From Eleusine coracana subsp. coracana (Eukaryota > Streptophyta > Magnoliopsida > Poales > Poaceae), in NCBI GenBank assembly GCA_032690845.1, contig CM064430.1, positions 7,302,949 through 7,366,948 of the forward strand: a DNA stretch of 64,000 nt. Direction: 5' to 3'. The notes below the pieces were generated by a model. It was not told the origin of the DNA. It did no database searches and saw only the letters and a list, made by a program, of their open reading frames with translations. Shown here in pieces: positions 34,980 through 46,403 of the stretch (its first letter is position 1; the number at the start of each line of letters is the position of its first letter). A program made the translations under genes and the position numbers.

Positions 34980-37900
34980 CATGATGCTATATATATACGG
35001 TAGCGCTAAATGGCGCGCTGCACGCTCAATATTATTCAGCGCACCGGCCGTTTGACCACGAGGCGGATCATGGTCTGCTGCATGCATGTTGTTGAAGCAA
35101 TAAAGCAAGCGGTGGCACCCATGTCGTGTCCTTGGTCCCCTACTTTTGTATCAGCAGTTGCATGCAAGGAATCTTGGTCCCCTACTTTTGTGTCAGTAGC
35201 TGCATGTGTCCTTGGTCCCCACCAGCTGGTCAAACCAACCTCTGTAATCGTATATATACTATAGCAGTAATATACTTTCAGAAGTAGTATACATACTACA
35301 GTCGTATATACTACTATTTAGTGCGTCGGTTTGACCACCAGCTAGTCAAACCCACCTTCGTGATAGTATATCGCGATATTATGTTGTCGTAGTATATGTA
35401 CAACCATGATCATATATTTGATGTCAACAGTCGTATATTTTCTGCCGAGGTCGTATATTTTCAAGTCGATATTTTTTTACCATATAATCGTATATTTTTA
35501 GGTCATATATTTTCTATCACGGTCGTATTTTTTTAGGTCAATATTATTTTTACCACCAGTTGGTCAAACTAACCTCCGCGATCATATACTACGGTAATAT
35601 ATTTTGATATATTAGATATTATATTTTTGAGATCGTATATCTTCAAGATTAGATAGTATATTTTGAAGATTAAATATGACTGAAACATATATTTTGGAGG
35701 TAATATGTCTTTGAAATCTTATATGATTGTATATCTTTCACATCTTATATATATACTCATAGAATATTATTGTATATATTTCAAAAAAATATAGAATCAC
35801 GAGTACATAAATATATATTCGTAAGTACATAGATTTGCATTCATAAAGATATATATTTGTGATAAAAAATATACACTTCAGAAATATGTATACAAGTATA
35901 CAAATAAACACTCACGAGTAGGGATATATACTATTACAGTGTCAATAATACCATCAAGAATAGAGATATACTATCACTAGGAAGAGATATACTGTCACCC
36001 GGAGTAGAGATATACTATCACCAGATCCATACACCATTAGTAGAGATATACTATCACTAGAAGAATATATAAATATATGATCCTAAAATACTATTAGGAT
36101 ACACGGTATAGTATAGATTCAGAGAGAACAAAAATTTAAATACCATAATAGTGCACACTATAATATTAGAAGGGGTAGTATATATACTATGTAAGGTAAG
36201 TATATATATTACTTGAGATTCACAAGAAAATGGATTTTTTTATAAAATACATCAATATCAAGAGAAACCGTATACTATCATAGATGTACTATTATATTGG
36301 AGAAAAATATTATTCAGTAACAAGTGCAATAGTATATATACAATTACTTGGTTCGTTTATAGGAGATATAAAACATTGCTCTCAACACAATAAGTATACT
36401 GATTCAGTAGTATATGATCTAAATCTGAAAACAAAATTAAAATAAAATCTCTAACAGAACAAATAAAAAATCAAATAGTTGTCAGAGGCAACATCCAAAA
36501 TCTAAATATATACACATGAAGCAAAAAATCAAGAAAATATACGACTGTCTATACCATGTTCGGCAAACACAACCAAAACTGATTATTTTGTGTATTGTAA
36601 GATAGTGTATATACTATATAAGATTATAAAACAAATAACTCTAAATATATACACATGAAGCAAAAAATCAAGAAAATATACGACTGTCCATACCACGTTC
36701 GGCAAACACAACCAAAACTGATTATTTTGTGTATTGTAAGGTAGTGTATATACTATATAAGATTATAAAACAAATAACAGGAATTAGTATATGATCAGAA
36801 TACTATCAAGGTCGTGTATATACTATAGAAATAGTATATATACTCATGCTTTCACTTATATTGTATATATATTATAGAAATAACACTTGTAGACTGTTCT
36901 TCACTGTTATCAGAGTCGTATATATATCTTTTTTTGTCCAAAAATATAGTTATATATTTTTTCAAATATTATATTATCATGATATACGATCTATAATGTA
37001 TGGATATACTATCTGCTAAAATACTCTATCAAAAGAAAGAAAATTGCACTCATGCACAAAAATCTAATAGAAAAGAAAAAGAGAAATAAATTGATTTTCA
37101 GAGAAACAAAAGAAGTCAGAAAAGTAAGATCCAGTGGGAGGAGAGCCATCATGTGAATGGAAAAATGATTTCGGCGCTAAGCAACCAAGCATCACGAAAC
37201 CCAAAAAAAAAAAGAAGAAAAAGCGTCAAACAGCTAGGGAAAAAAGATGTCGGGTCTAGCAGCTCGTTGTCGCCGGCGTGCAGCAGCAGCCATGTCCTCC
37301 GCGCCTGAGCATAACAGTCAAACACGCCGCAAGCTCGCCTTCCTCGCTCGGTGGCCCTGCTCCTCACGCGCTCTGGTATCCTCTGCCTGCAGCAACGCTG
37401 CCTCCGGCACGGCGCCGTAGGGCGCCGACGTCCTAGCCAGGTAGCAGCGCCAAGGATGAGCTCCTGCACGATGCTGCAGCCTGCACGGTGGTTGAAATCA
37501 TTGATTTTTGGAGGAAAAAAGACAAATCCAAATAAAAAGATTCTTAGAGAAAAAGAACAAATCCATGCGCATTCACATACACAGGTAAAAGCTTATTAAG
37601 ATGCAGCTTGTTGCTTGCTTTCTCGACGTTGACCAAATACAGCGAGAGCAGCAGCCGACCACACCAAGAAAGGAAAAAAACATGAGAAAGCCGAAGATCA
37701 CCATGATAGACCATCTCCATGCGCGGAGAGGTAGGTGAGAGAAGGAGACGAAGCTAGCAGATCTTGCGCGGAGGGGAGTTCGCGTTATGGATCTACACCT
37801 TTTCCACCATGGAGCACGAGGGCGGACCACCGGAGCCGCAGCTGACGCAGGCGCGTGAAGCTCATCCCTAGCTTCCTTGACATGTTCCTCTTCGTGGATC

Positions 37901-38258
37901 TGTTGCCTACCCATGGAGATGATTCAGGAGCTTGATCAAAGGACATGACTCGTAGCTTGAGCATACAACGGCGCCGCCGGTGGAGCTGGAGTCGACGAGC
38001 CACGGCTCGGGTGCCACTAGAGGATCTGGATTTGATAGTACGAGAGGAGGAGGAGGAGGAAGAGCGAGAAGATAAGATTCAAAATAAAAATGGAGAGAGA
38101 GAAAGTCACATGATTATTTATGTATATAATATGCTTGAATACTACTTCGAAGAATAATATACTACTACGGGATAAAAATATATGATCGTGGGCTGAGTTG
38201 GTTGGACTGCATCAACCGACCAGCACGCTGAATAATATTCAGCGCGCTGCGCTCCATA
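34980..38258. mobile_element. DNA element with 60-bp inverted ends inserted in H2
   Basis: The left end (TATATACGGTAGCGC..., then CAATATTATTCAGCGC) is mirrored by the inverse of the right end (TATATGGAGCGCAGCGC..., then GAATATTATTCAGCGTG). The interior is AT-rich with very many GTATATACTA-type words (35200-37050), and a GC-richer part (37140-38100) holds short open frames without recognisable domains. No transposase was seen. The class is uncertain; it may be Mutator-like or novel. Confidence 0.5.
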
Positions 38259-38259
38259 T

Positions 38260-38261
<2 letters not shown>

Positions 38262-38308
<47 letters not shown>
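38262..38308. repeat. TA microsatellite
   Basis: About 23 TA units between the right end of the TIR element and the right member of the direct repeat. Confidence 0.9.
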
Positions 38309-38310
<2 letters not shown>

Positions 38311-38575
38311 TACTCCTAAGTGTAGTTACTCTCACGTTCAAAAAATCATCTTGGTTATGTGTTCATACCCATTTATTATTTTGAGTATATACACATATTT
38401 AAAACATGATTTTTGAGAGTGATAACCATAATTTTTTTGAAGGGTCTTTAAGTATAAACATATGAACATATATCGCATTTATTGCTATATAAAAGTAACT
38501 ATGTCTTTATAATTTATGTATCACAATAAAAAAAAGTGAATATATCCATGTACCCTCTAGTATGTGCCTCATATA
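38309..38575. repeat. Direct repeat, right copy
   Basis: Partner of 34640-34935 in the same orientation. It shares GTGTTCATACCCATTTAT, TTTTGAGTATATACACATA and AAACATGATTTTTGAGAGT with small changes. Confidence 0.8.
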
Positions 38576-38585
38576 TATATATATA

Positions 38586-40589
38586 CTAGCAAAGTGTCCG
38601 TGCGTTGCTACGGACTTTAAAAAACAAAACACTCTTTATAATTTAAATATAAATTATTTACACAATATAATTATTAGATATATATAATATTATTAATATT
38701 CTTTATATGAAATATTATATTTATATTACCGTTGGTGCTTCTTAGTATATCATTTTATATGTCAAAAGTAATAATTTTATCACTATTATTTATCATATTC
38801 TAGAAGCTTTATCCGGAAGGAAAAATTAATTCACGGAGTCCACAAATAGCACTGTATTGCAATGCAATTTTGAAATTGTATACTTGCTCTAATAGAAAAA
38901 GTTAAAACATAAAAGTTGTAGATCTTGTTGATACCTTTTTGAAACATATATGGATCATATTATTTAGACTACGAAGCTAGGAGATATGGGTCCCGCACAG
39001 AAACCTGTGTAGAGGAGTCCGAATCAGAACAAATATTTTTGCATCGTATATTTGGAAATCAAAACTACGGGATCTAAACTTATATTGAATACCAAAGTTG
39101 TAGAACTTTTCGAGAGCTATAAGATAGAGTCCGAGTTTGCCTCATTTGAGCTCCGAATGTGGGAGTTATCTATACACCTTATTATTTACAGTGAGTCCGT
39201 CTGCCCCTATCAAATTAAGCATGTTTTGGTGTTGGTCACATCCGGCCGTCCGTTCGTAGCGCTTATGTCCGCACCATTGGATCGTGACATGCAACACCAA
39301 TGTGAGACGGGAAGAGAACTTGATCCCTCACACCTAATCCCCGATCCCCTGTCCAGCCCGAGGCCACCATCACCAACGTCTCCTCGTTTCACAATGAGCC
39401 AGGGGTCTCTTTCTTTCCTGATTTGCAATGGTGGCCACGAGGATCAGCTTTCGTGGGACATCAAGCAGGATCATCCACGATTGGCCATTGTTGCCCTCAT
39501 GCCAGCCTCTGAGGCCACGACCATCAACCTGATCGGTAGCTGCAGCTACAAGTTGCCCTGATAGGCAGACATCAATCAGATCTATGACACAGGATCGTAC
39601 CACACCCCCTCGGCACCTCGATCGCCCTCCGAGTGTCCATCTGGCCCTGATGGCGACAGAGGCAAAACCTGTGGTCAAGCTGCCCGAGCGATGTATGCAC
39701 AAGCGCAACACCGCATCGGAAGCCCATGACATAAGTTTGTGGTTCAAATTACAGCCGTACTCTGGACTAGCATCAGTATTCATCATTTGATTAGAGAATA
39801 AACGATGTTCTGCAGAAGGTGTGTTGTTTAGAATAAACGATATTGAGTTTAACTCGCTGAGATAATATTTCCTGACGTGAACTAAAAATACACAGGAAGA
39901 GTTGCGAGCCTCTAAGACCAGAAAACAAGCAACTGTTATTCTCCGTGTGGTCTATGGGAGATATTGTTATTATAACTATAATTTTGACAGAGTAGGATTT
40001 TTTCCTTCATTCATATTTGTTGTGCTTCTCCCATTATTAACATTGCAAAAGGCAAAACCTCATATTGGGTAATTCTATGTCTTGGTCTTGTATGTTGGGC
40101 TTTATAGAGGTCCAGTGGTATGTTGTAGACGTCATGAGCTTATGACAATTCCTCTTTGCATGGCGAATTGAGCTTAATATCGGTACTACTCATATTTGAG
40201 TATTTTTTTAATGTCATTTCACTTGATTTTGCAGCATAGCACTCAAACGACACTACATGTGAAAATCATTAACGTTATATGTAAAAAAAGTATTTATGAT
40301 AAAAATACGATAAAAAATGATAGAAAAATTGTTACTTATAACATATAAAATGGTACATTAAGAAGCACCAACAATAATATAAATATGATCTTTCATATAA
40401 AAAATGTATAGCAGTGTAAATAATTTACGTTTAAATTATAAAAAGTGTTTTATTTTTTAAAATCCGTAGCAACACAAGGATATTTTGCTAGTAATTTTTA
40501 AAATTTGGTACTTGATATAGAAGGTACGAAACCGATTTGGATTCAATCTCTAACTTTGTGGACACGAAGTGGAGGACCATACCTCAATA
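38586..40589 (-). mobile_element. Helitron H3, host of a nested Helitron
   Basis: In reverse orientation it begins after A (38585) with CTAGCAAAGTGTCCGTGCG, the inverse of the family 3' end. It continues to 39168, is interrupted by H4, and resumes at 40492 to about 40589. There its 5' end is cut short (CATACCTCAAT) at the start of H5. Removing H4 restores the family sequence GAGTTATAATTTTTAAAATT, which matches copy H6 (GAGTTATGATTTTTGAAATT). Confidence 0.8.
39169..40491 (+). mobile_element. Helitron H4 (1323 bp) nested in H3
   Basis: It starts TCTATACACCTTATTATTTA after A (39168) and ends CCGTAGCAACACAAGGATATTTTGCTAG before T (40492). The interior from 39210 to 39790 is GC-richer than either flank and may be captured host DNA. 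Open frames there (plus strand to 39561, minus strand 39370-39786) show no domain. The 3' portion is closely related to H1 and H5. Confidence 0.85.
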
Positions 40590-41346
40590 TCTACAATCTA
40601 TTAATTGAGGTATGGTCGTCCACTTCGTGTCCACAAAGTTAGAGATTGAATATCTACAATCTATTAATTGAGGTATGGTCATCCACTTCGTGTCCACAAA
40701 GTTAGAGATTGAATCCAAATCAATTTTGTACCTTCTATATCATGTATCAAATTTCAAAAATAATAACTCTCACATACGGAGCTCAAATGAGGCAAACTCA
40801 GACTCTATCACGTAGCTCTCAAAAAGTTCTACAACTTTTGTATTCAATAGAAGTCCAGATCCCGCAGTTTTAATTTCCAAATATGCGATGTAAAAATATT
40901 TATTCTGATTCGGACTCCCCTGCGTAGGTCTCTGTATGGGGCCCATATCTCATAGTTCCGTAGTCCAAATAATATGATCAATATATGTTTCAGAAAGGTC
41001 TCAACGAGATCTACAACTTTTGTGTTTTAACTTTTTTTTATTAGAGCAAGTCTTCAATTTCAAAATTACGTTGTAATGAAGTGTTATTTCTGGACTCTGT
41101 GAATTGACTTTTCTTTCCGAATAAAACTTCTAGAATATAGTATAAAATAGTAATAAAATTATTACTTTTAACATATAAAATGATATACTAAGAAGCACCA
41201 ACGATAACATAAATATAATATTTTATATAAAAATATTAATAATATTGTATATATCTAATAATTATATTATATAAATAATTTATATTTAAATTATAAAAAG
41301 TGTTTTGTTTTTTAAAGTTTGTAGTAACGCACAGACACTTTGCTAG
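40590..41346 (+). mobile_element. Helitron H5 with duplicated 5' terminus
   Basis: A 5' end TCTACAATCTATTAATTGAG follows A at 40590. The same 63-bp terminal segment begins again at 40653, also after A. The 3' end GTAGTAACGCACAGACACTTTGCTAG stops at 41346 before T. Non-coding. Its 5' end lies head to head with the cut 5' end of H3, creating a local palindrome of about 80 bp per side. Confidence 0.8.
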
Positions 41347-42362
41347 TATATATATATATGTTTTATTTTATTTTTTGGAAAGAACCTTTTTCTCATCCAA
41401 ATCGGACTATGTTCTATTCTGAGACGGAGTTACATGTTTTTATTTGATAGGCCGGCCCAAACAGCTGTGCTTTTTGGTCCAACAGCAGATTGCATCAACG
41501 CCTTTCGCTCATCACACTGCCGCCATGGCTCAGCGCCTCATCCGTCTGGCCATGGAGTTTGTTGCCGCCGCTCCGTTATGGGGTTCATCCGAGATATCGC
41601 AGCCATGGGAAGAGGGTATGGTGGTCTTGCGGGCCCTTCCCTCGATTAGGGCCTCGCGCCGTAAAGCCCGTCAACGCGTCCTGACGGACGCGGAGCGGCG
41701 CATGCTGGTGGGGCTGTCTGGAGGCGTGCGCGGTGCAAATGGAGGCGAAGCGCAGCCGAGCGGGCTGGGCGAGCTCGTGGCAGGCCAGCACGGGGTGGCG
41801 ACGGGGGTGGAGGCGGGCATGCGTCAAATCTGTATTAGCAGTTCGGCCTGACCATTTTTTCCTCCCTCTTTCACCCTCTCCTCTTCGTTATGTGCAGATG
41901 TTTAGTGGATTCTTTCCATGCAGCTTCCAGGCGGGTGTTCGATCCTGGCAGGAGCACTCCTGTGATGGGTTTTGATTGCTCCGGCCGATGGGGTGCCACT
42001 TGCGGTGAGCTCCGGCATTCAATCCCTCCCTTTTCCCTCTTGTTGGACGTGTTTAACTGTTGAACATGAGTTGTTCGACCCATTGCCATTACGTCAGGCT
42101 TGAAGATTAGGACTTTTTTGGTTTTTTTGTGAATTAATGTTTTGGTTCAGCAGCAGCACGTTGGCCAATGGTTGTCTCCATGCTCACTTTGTAGATTAGG
42201 TGTTGTTGCATGTTAGACCGTAGCTACCAGATTTGCTTATGTAATAATAATTGCACAAAGTATGAATACCTAATAACTTTATTGATGTGTTTAAGTTTTA
42301 TTACACAACTTGGTTGCTAGAAATGTGTCTAATGTAATGGTTTTTTCTCAGATCTTCTTTCC
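41347..42362. other. GC-rich patch and spacer beyond the Ulp1-B gene
   Basis: A GC-rich block (41440-41960) has a 135-codon plus-strand frame starting MIGRPKQLCFLVQQQ, without known domains, and overlapping frames in other phases. It may be captured host DNA within H2. The remainder is the AT-rich 3' flank of Ulp1-B. Confidence 0.3.
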
Positions 42363-43697
42363 TTAGATGCTTGATAGGTAGTGTTTTATATCTTCAGGCA
42401 GCACCTCTCTAGCTTCATTCCCATCAAAGGATAGTATGTCCACCAGCAATTCCCTTTGCAGTCTTTGTTCGTTCTGCACGTAAAAGGAGTATAAGTTAAT
42501 GCATTTTTGTTACTAATTTTTTTTTGTTTAATGCTGGAGATTTTAATTATTCCGCATCTTACCTCGTCGACTGTTACATTAGTTTCTCTTCCATTCCAGG
42601 AGGACATAGCTTGAAGTACCTGATAACCTGAGATTTCTCTGTGATCGATACTTTTTCTGAATAGTCAGTATTTATGACATTGAAAAATAGTAGCATTAAA
42701 ATGTAATTGAAATTTGTTTTTCCTTTTACCTGTTTCTTGTTTTTATTCCCTCGTCCATTATTTCCGTTTCCCAATATACCCACTCTAGCATGGTCTTTTT
42801 TTCCAATTCCTGCAAGGCTTGTTTATAGAATGGGAAAAACAGATTTAGAATGTGCGCGAACCTCTTGTAGTTGTGTTTCCTGCTCCATTATGCGATTGGG
42901 TTTGGATCAAACATGAAAATCTTTTGCTGTTCGTGTTGAATAATGAATAGGTAGTATGTCCCAAAACGGCTTAACGGTATGAAGATCTGTAAATGAATGT
43001 TAATCAGTATATTTAATAAATTATTATGAACAGTTATTAAATAGTAAGGTTAGCTGTGTCTTACTGATCTGCAACTGAAGAAGCTGCTATCCATCTGAGG
43101 CGGGCATCTGAACGTATTTGCCATCTTCTGTATATGTAGGGTCTTCCTTATAGATTGTGGCCTCCACATATCACACTCTGACTGGTAGGAATTAGAATTA
43201 TCATTGTAACATTTTTTTTGACTAATTTTTTTTATGTAATTACTTACGTTGAAACATAGGTCCATGTAGTGGTTTATGATTTTTCCATATCCTCTATTTT
43301 TCTTTTCTTGGGCTATCATCCTCACTCCCATGTTGAATAGGTCGCTTGACATTGATCGATTCATAATTGAAGAATCGACCAGATCTTTCAAAGTCAGCTT
43401 TATTTGGTAGGGTTGGAAGCTCAGTACCCACATTGTCCTGCAAAGCATGTTCAATACAATATTAGCAAGATATGTATTTATTTTTTATATATATGCGACA
43501 TCTATATTAAACTTACTCTAGCTTCACAGGATTTTTTGTCTGCAACAGTGTATTGCATAATCTGTTTATCATTTCATCTTTGCCTGGCTTTATCGGAGCT
43601 TCAATCTTTTTTACAGCGTAGTCTTCTATTGGCTTGAAAAATTCTTCCCAGAATTCTGCTGTGTGCAGTCCTGTGTATGACTTTCGAATAGTTTTTG
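42363..43697 (-). pseudogene. Ulp1-like (C48) protease gene remnant B
   Basis: Pieces with plausible splice sites: 43517-43697 (AKTIRKSYTGLHTAEFWEEF...), 43248-43437 (MWVLSFQPYQIKLTLKDLV... to HYMDLCFN), a piece from 42986 (IFIPLSRFGTYYLFIIQHE then MFDPNP), 42563-42627 (YQVLQAMSSWNGRE) and a terminal exon 42363-42473 (NEQRLQRELLVDILSFDGNE... to stop). The order matches the region before and through an Ulp1 peptidase core. The position usually occupied by the catalytic His (HWY) reads TYY here, while the Asp-like site (FDPNP) remains. Stops follow FDPNPIA. So the copy appears catalytically dead as well as broken. Confidence 0.6.
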
Positions 43698-43776
43698 CTG
43701 AAATTTTTGTTAAAGATATAGTTAGCAAGATTTGGAACGAGGTATGAAGAACGTGTTAAAATTTATATTATGTTAC

Positions 43777-44603
43777 CTTTTTCTCTATTTCATCGTTGTT
43801 TTCCTCTTCTTTGTTGTCCTTGCACGTCAAATGTTTTTTCTTTTTTTCTGAATCATCTTGTGAAGTGTTGCCATTATTGGTGAAGTCAGATGTTTCCTCT
43901 GTAGCAGCGTCATCTTCTACCATCTGTATGTCTGATGGGCTTCCTTTGTCATGGTAGTCTTTCGGCGGTAGACCCGTCGCCTTGTTCAGGTCGCTTGTCA
44001 GTAGTATTGAAGCCAGCTTTCACCTAAAGTGAGTCATGTCCTCCTGTGTATTTGTGTCCTAATTATTATTTAATTGTATGAAGTAATTGTATGTAATCGA
44101 CATAACCACATCATTAAGATTACCTGAGTAAATGAGTCTGATAATTCTTCTCCTGTCCAGTACTCTTGTGTTATTCAAGGTGAACAGGCCACAGGAGCAG
44201 CTGCAAATAGTGCATTTGTAAAAGAGTGACAGTTTTTTGGTAAGAAATAAATAAAAGTTTGCTGAATTATGCGTACTCATCAGTTTGTCTGCTAATCCCA
44301 GGATCTATTTCTATAAGTGGCCAATCAGCAACCTCGAGGTCCTGCCACTTGGTGCTTTCAAGCTGCTTGTATTTCCTGATTCTGTTAATGTGTCGCTGTA
44401 GCCCTTTCACCTTTATATGAAGGAGACAAGGTATATTATTAGTTCTTTTGCAGAGAGGTTGACTTTCATATATATATAATATTTTCAGGGATGTAAGGAC
44501 TTACAGTATCTTTCAATTGTGTTCGATCAAATGTGAGTCCAGTTGAATCTAGAACTTGTATCTGTCGTTTCTTTGCATTGATCGCTCCAAGATACCAGTG
44601 TGT
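43777..44603 (-). pseudogene. Ulp1-like (C48) cysteine protease gene remnant A
   Basis: Exons with consensus junctions: 44505-44603 (THWYLGAINAKK, VLDSTGLTFD), 44277-44410 (VKGLQRHINRIRKYKQLE, WPLIEIDPG), 44124-44200 (SCGLFTLN, then EYWTGEELSDSFTQ) and 43777-44043 (EDMTHFR, KLASILLTSDLNK, acidic Lys-rich tail). His (HWY), Asp (LDS) and Cys (SCG) of the C48 triad are all present. Ulp1 proteases cut SUMO from targets; many plant transposons carry Ulp1-like genes. One extra base at 44166-44172 shifts the frame right after SCGLFTLN, and a TGA at 44020-44022 stands where Arg is expected after THFR. Exons before 44603 were not found. Confidence 0.75.
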
Positions 44604-45793
44604 CTGTGGTATGCTTAATATTGAAAATTTCAAAATGGAGTTATAAAAATGACATACTCTGTATAAGAATAATATATGGGAATACTAATAAATATAAAAT
44701 CTATTTACATCATTTTCTATTAAATATGTGTATTGGATCATTCTAATATTTATGTGCATCCAAAGAAGATCAAGGTCTGCAGTATATTGCTGGAAAAAAC
44801 ATCTTTGTTTACATTCAATAAAGCTTGGAATGCATAGCAATGATGATAGGGTTGTAGTCAGACGTGTGTGCAGGGTCATACTTAATCTTTTTCATATCTG
44901 ACTATGTTACTGTCCAAGAAAAAAACAGTCTGAAAATCATGCAATATTCTATTGCTTGCCAGGATGAGTAGTATAGTATGTCCATGGATTTTTCTTCTCA
45001 ACTTGATAGTTAACTACAAAGAAGGAAGTAATTATTGGAAGATTCAGGTTCATTAGAACTTTCAGTGTTTATCTCTGGTGCTGACCTTCTGGTCTGGTGA
45101 CTGATTTGTTCAACATTCTTCAACTGTTATAAGAAGTCATTGATATGTAAATTCATTGTGCCTTACAATTTTATTCATTAAGAATTCACCTATAATAGAA
45201 GTTTTATTGTCATTTTGAATTCAACTACTGCAACATTGCAGGGTCACTACTGTGCCACCACAGTTGAGGTGTTGTTTTTCAACATAGAGGTCAGTTCTGA
45301 TATGTATTAACTTTCAGCGTTTTTTTTTTCAAGCTACTTTTACATTGCTAGACTGTCAATTCAGCATAGATGTCAGTTATACTATCCATTAGCTTCATAA
45401 CACATACAAACCTTAATATCCTATATTATTTATGATTGACCTGATGATCATGGAAATGCTATAAAAAAATTGTATAGTTTACTTGTACAACCTGTTCCTC
45501 TGTGTCGGTCTTGAATCCATAAATCAGGAGAAGGTTTTGCATAGAGGTTCTATAGAAACAACAATCAGGTTGGTCTCCTCTAAGATGGATTTGTTATGGG
45601 CTATCATGTCTAGGATGCAACTTGTTGCCTATATATTATTATTTATTATTAAGCTGTCATCATTATTATTTAAAAACTGGAACTTGCAACTAAAAAAGGA
45701 AGGCAAAATTATTTATACAGCTCTAGCAGAGCAGAAAAAACATCTTTTGTTTTTCACGTTCTACTACATGTAATAAAGTTTGCAAAAACATAC
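44604..45793. other. Spacer or intron between the SDEQKA exon and Ulp1-A
   Basis: AT-rich; the first exons of Ulp1-A should lie here, but I could not identify them with confidence. No repeat boundary seen. Confidence 0.3.
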
Positions 45794-46052
45794 CTGCATC
45801 ATTGATATTGCTTCTGGAATTTGCAATCTTTTGTTGACAATACCCTTCACGACGCTTCTTATTTTGATGTGCCTTTTGTTCATCACTCATCGGCTTTCTA
45901 TTATCACGACGCTTCTTATTTTCCTCTGCTTTTTGTTCATCAGACATTTACTGTCTCTTCAGCCTTCTTCGTTCACTATGTCTTTGTCTTAATCGCTCCT
46001 TATTGTTATGATCAATTTCTCCTCTGTGATCATCAGATATGTTGGAGGACAT
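45794..46052 (-). pseudogene. Basic exon with repeated MSDEQKA...KKRR motif
   Basis: The exon starts MSSNISDDHRGEIDHNNKER, runs through LRQRHSERRRLKRQ, meets a TAA (45948-45950), and continues in the same frame as MSDEQKAEENKKRRDNRKP and a second MSDEQKAHQNKKRREGY. It ends NINDAG at a consensus donor. I associate such short EQKA/KKRR repeats with the basic N-terminus of plant Helitron Rep-helicase and related transposon proteins, from memory. It is the exon nearest the 5' end of H2. It may belong to the Ulp1-A transcription unit. Confidence 0.5.
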
Positions 46053-46403
46053 ATCCGCCAATGGAATGATATCAGGCAACAGGTGGGAACGGGACAATGA
46101 GCAGATGTCTCGACGGCCTGCTTCTGGTTGACACCCGTCGGCAAGTGTTCCTGTTCAACCCGGCGGCGTTCAACCCGCGGCGACAATGAGTGTTCCTATT
46201 CAACCCGGCGGCGACACTGAGTGTATTAAGACGTATAGTATATGGAGATGAAGACGATGATGGCTCATCCACCTCCAGTAGAGGTGCACGACGTGTTGGC
46301 CTAGGAGACTTTTGCTAGGACTGTTTTAATACATCTTTTGTGCAAATCAACGTCGACTTTTGCTAGGATTTTGAGCGTATTAAGACGTATGTATAGTATA
46401 GTA
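46053..46403. other. 5' flank of the SDEQKA exon with direct-repeat text
   Basis: Contains a GTTCAACCCGGCGGC-type repeated phrase (46156-46210). It also holds the first copy of a phrase (GAGGTGCACGACGTGTTGGC, then GACTTTTGCTAGGACTGTTT) that recurs at 47589 and 47663. Confidence 0.5.

Noticed and set aside
35200..37050. Centromere-like satellite
   Set aside because: GTATATAC words are frequent but have no fixed period, and inverted ends of a transposon enclose the region.
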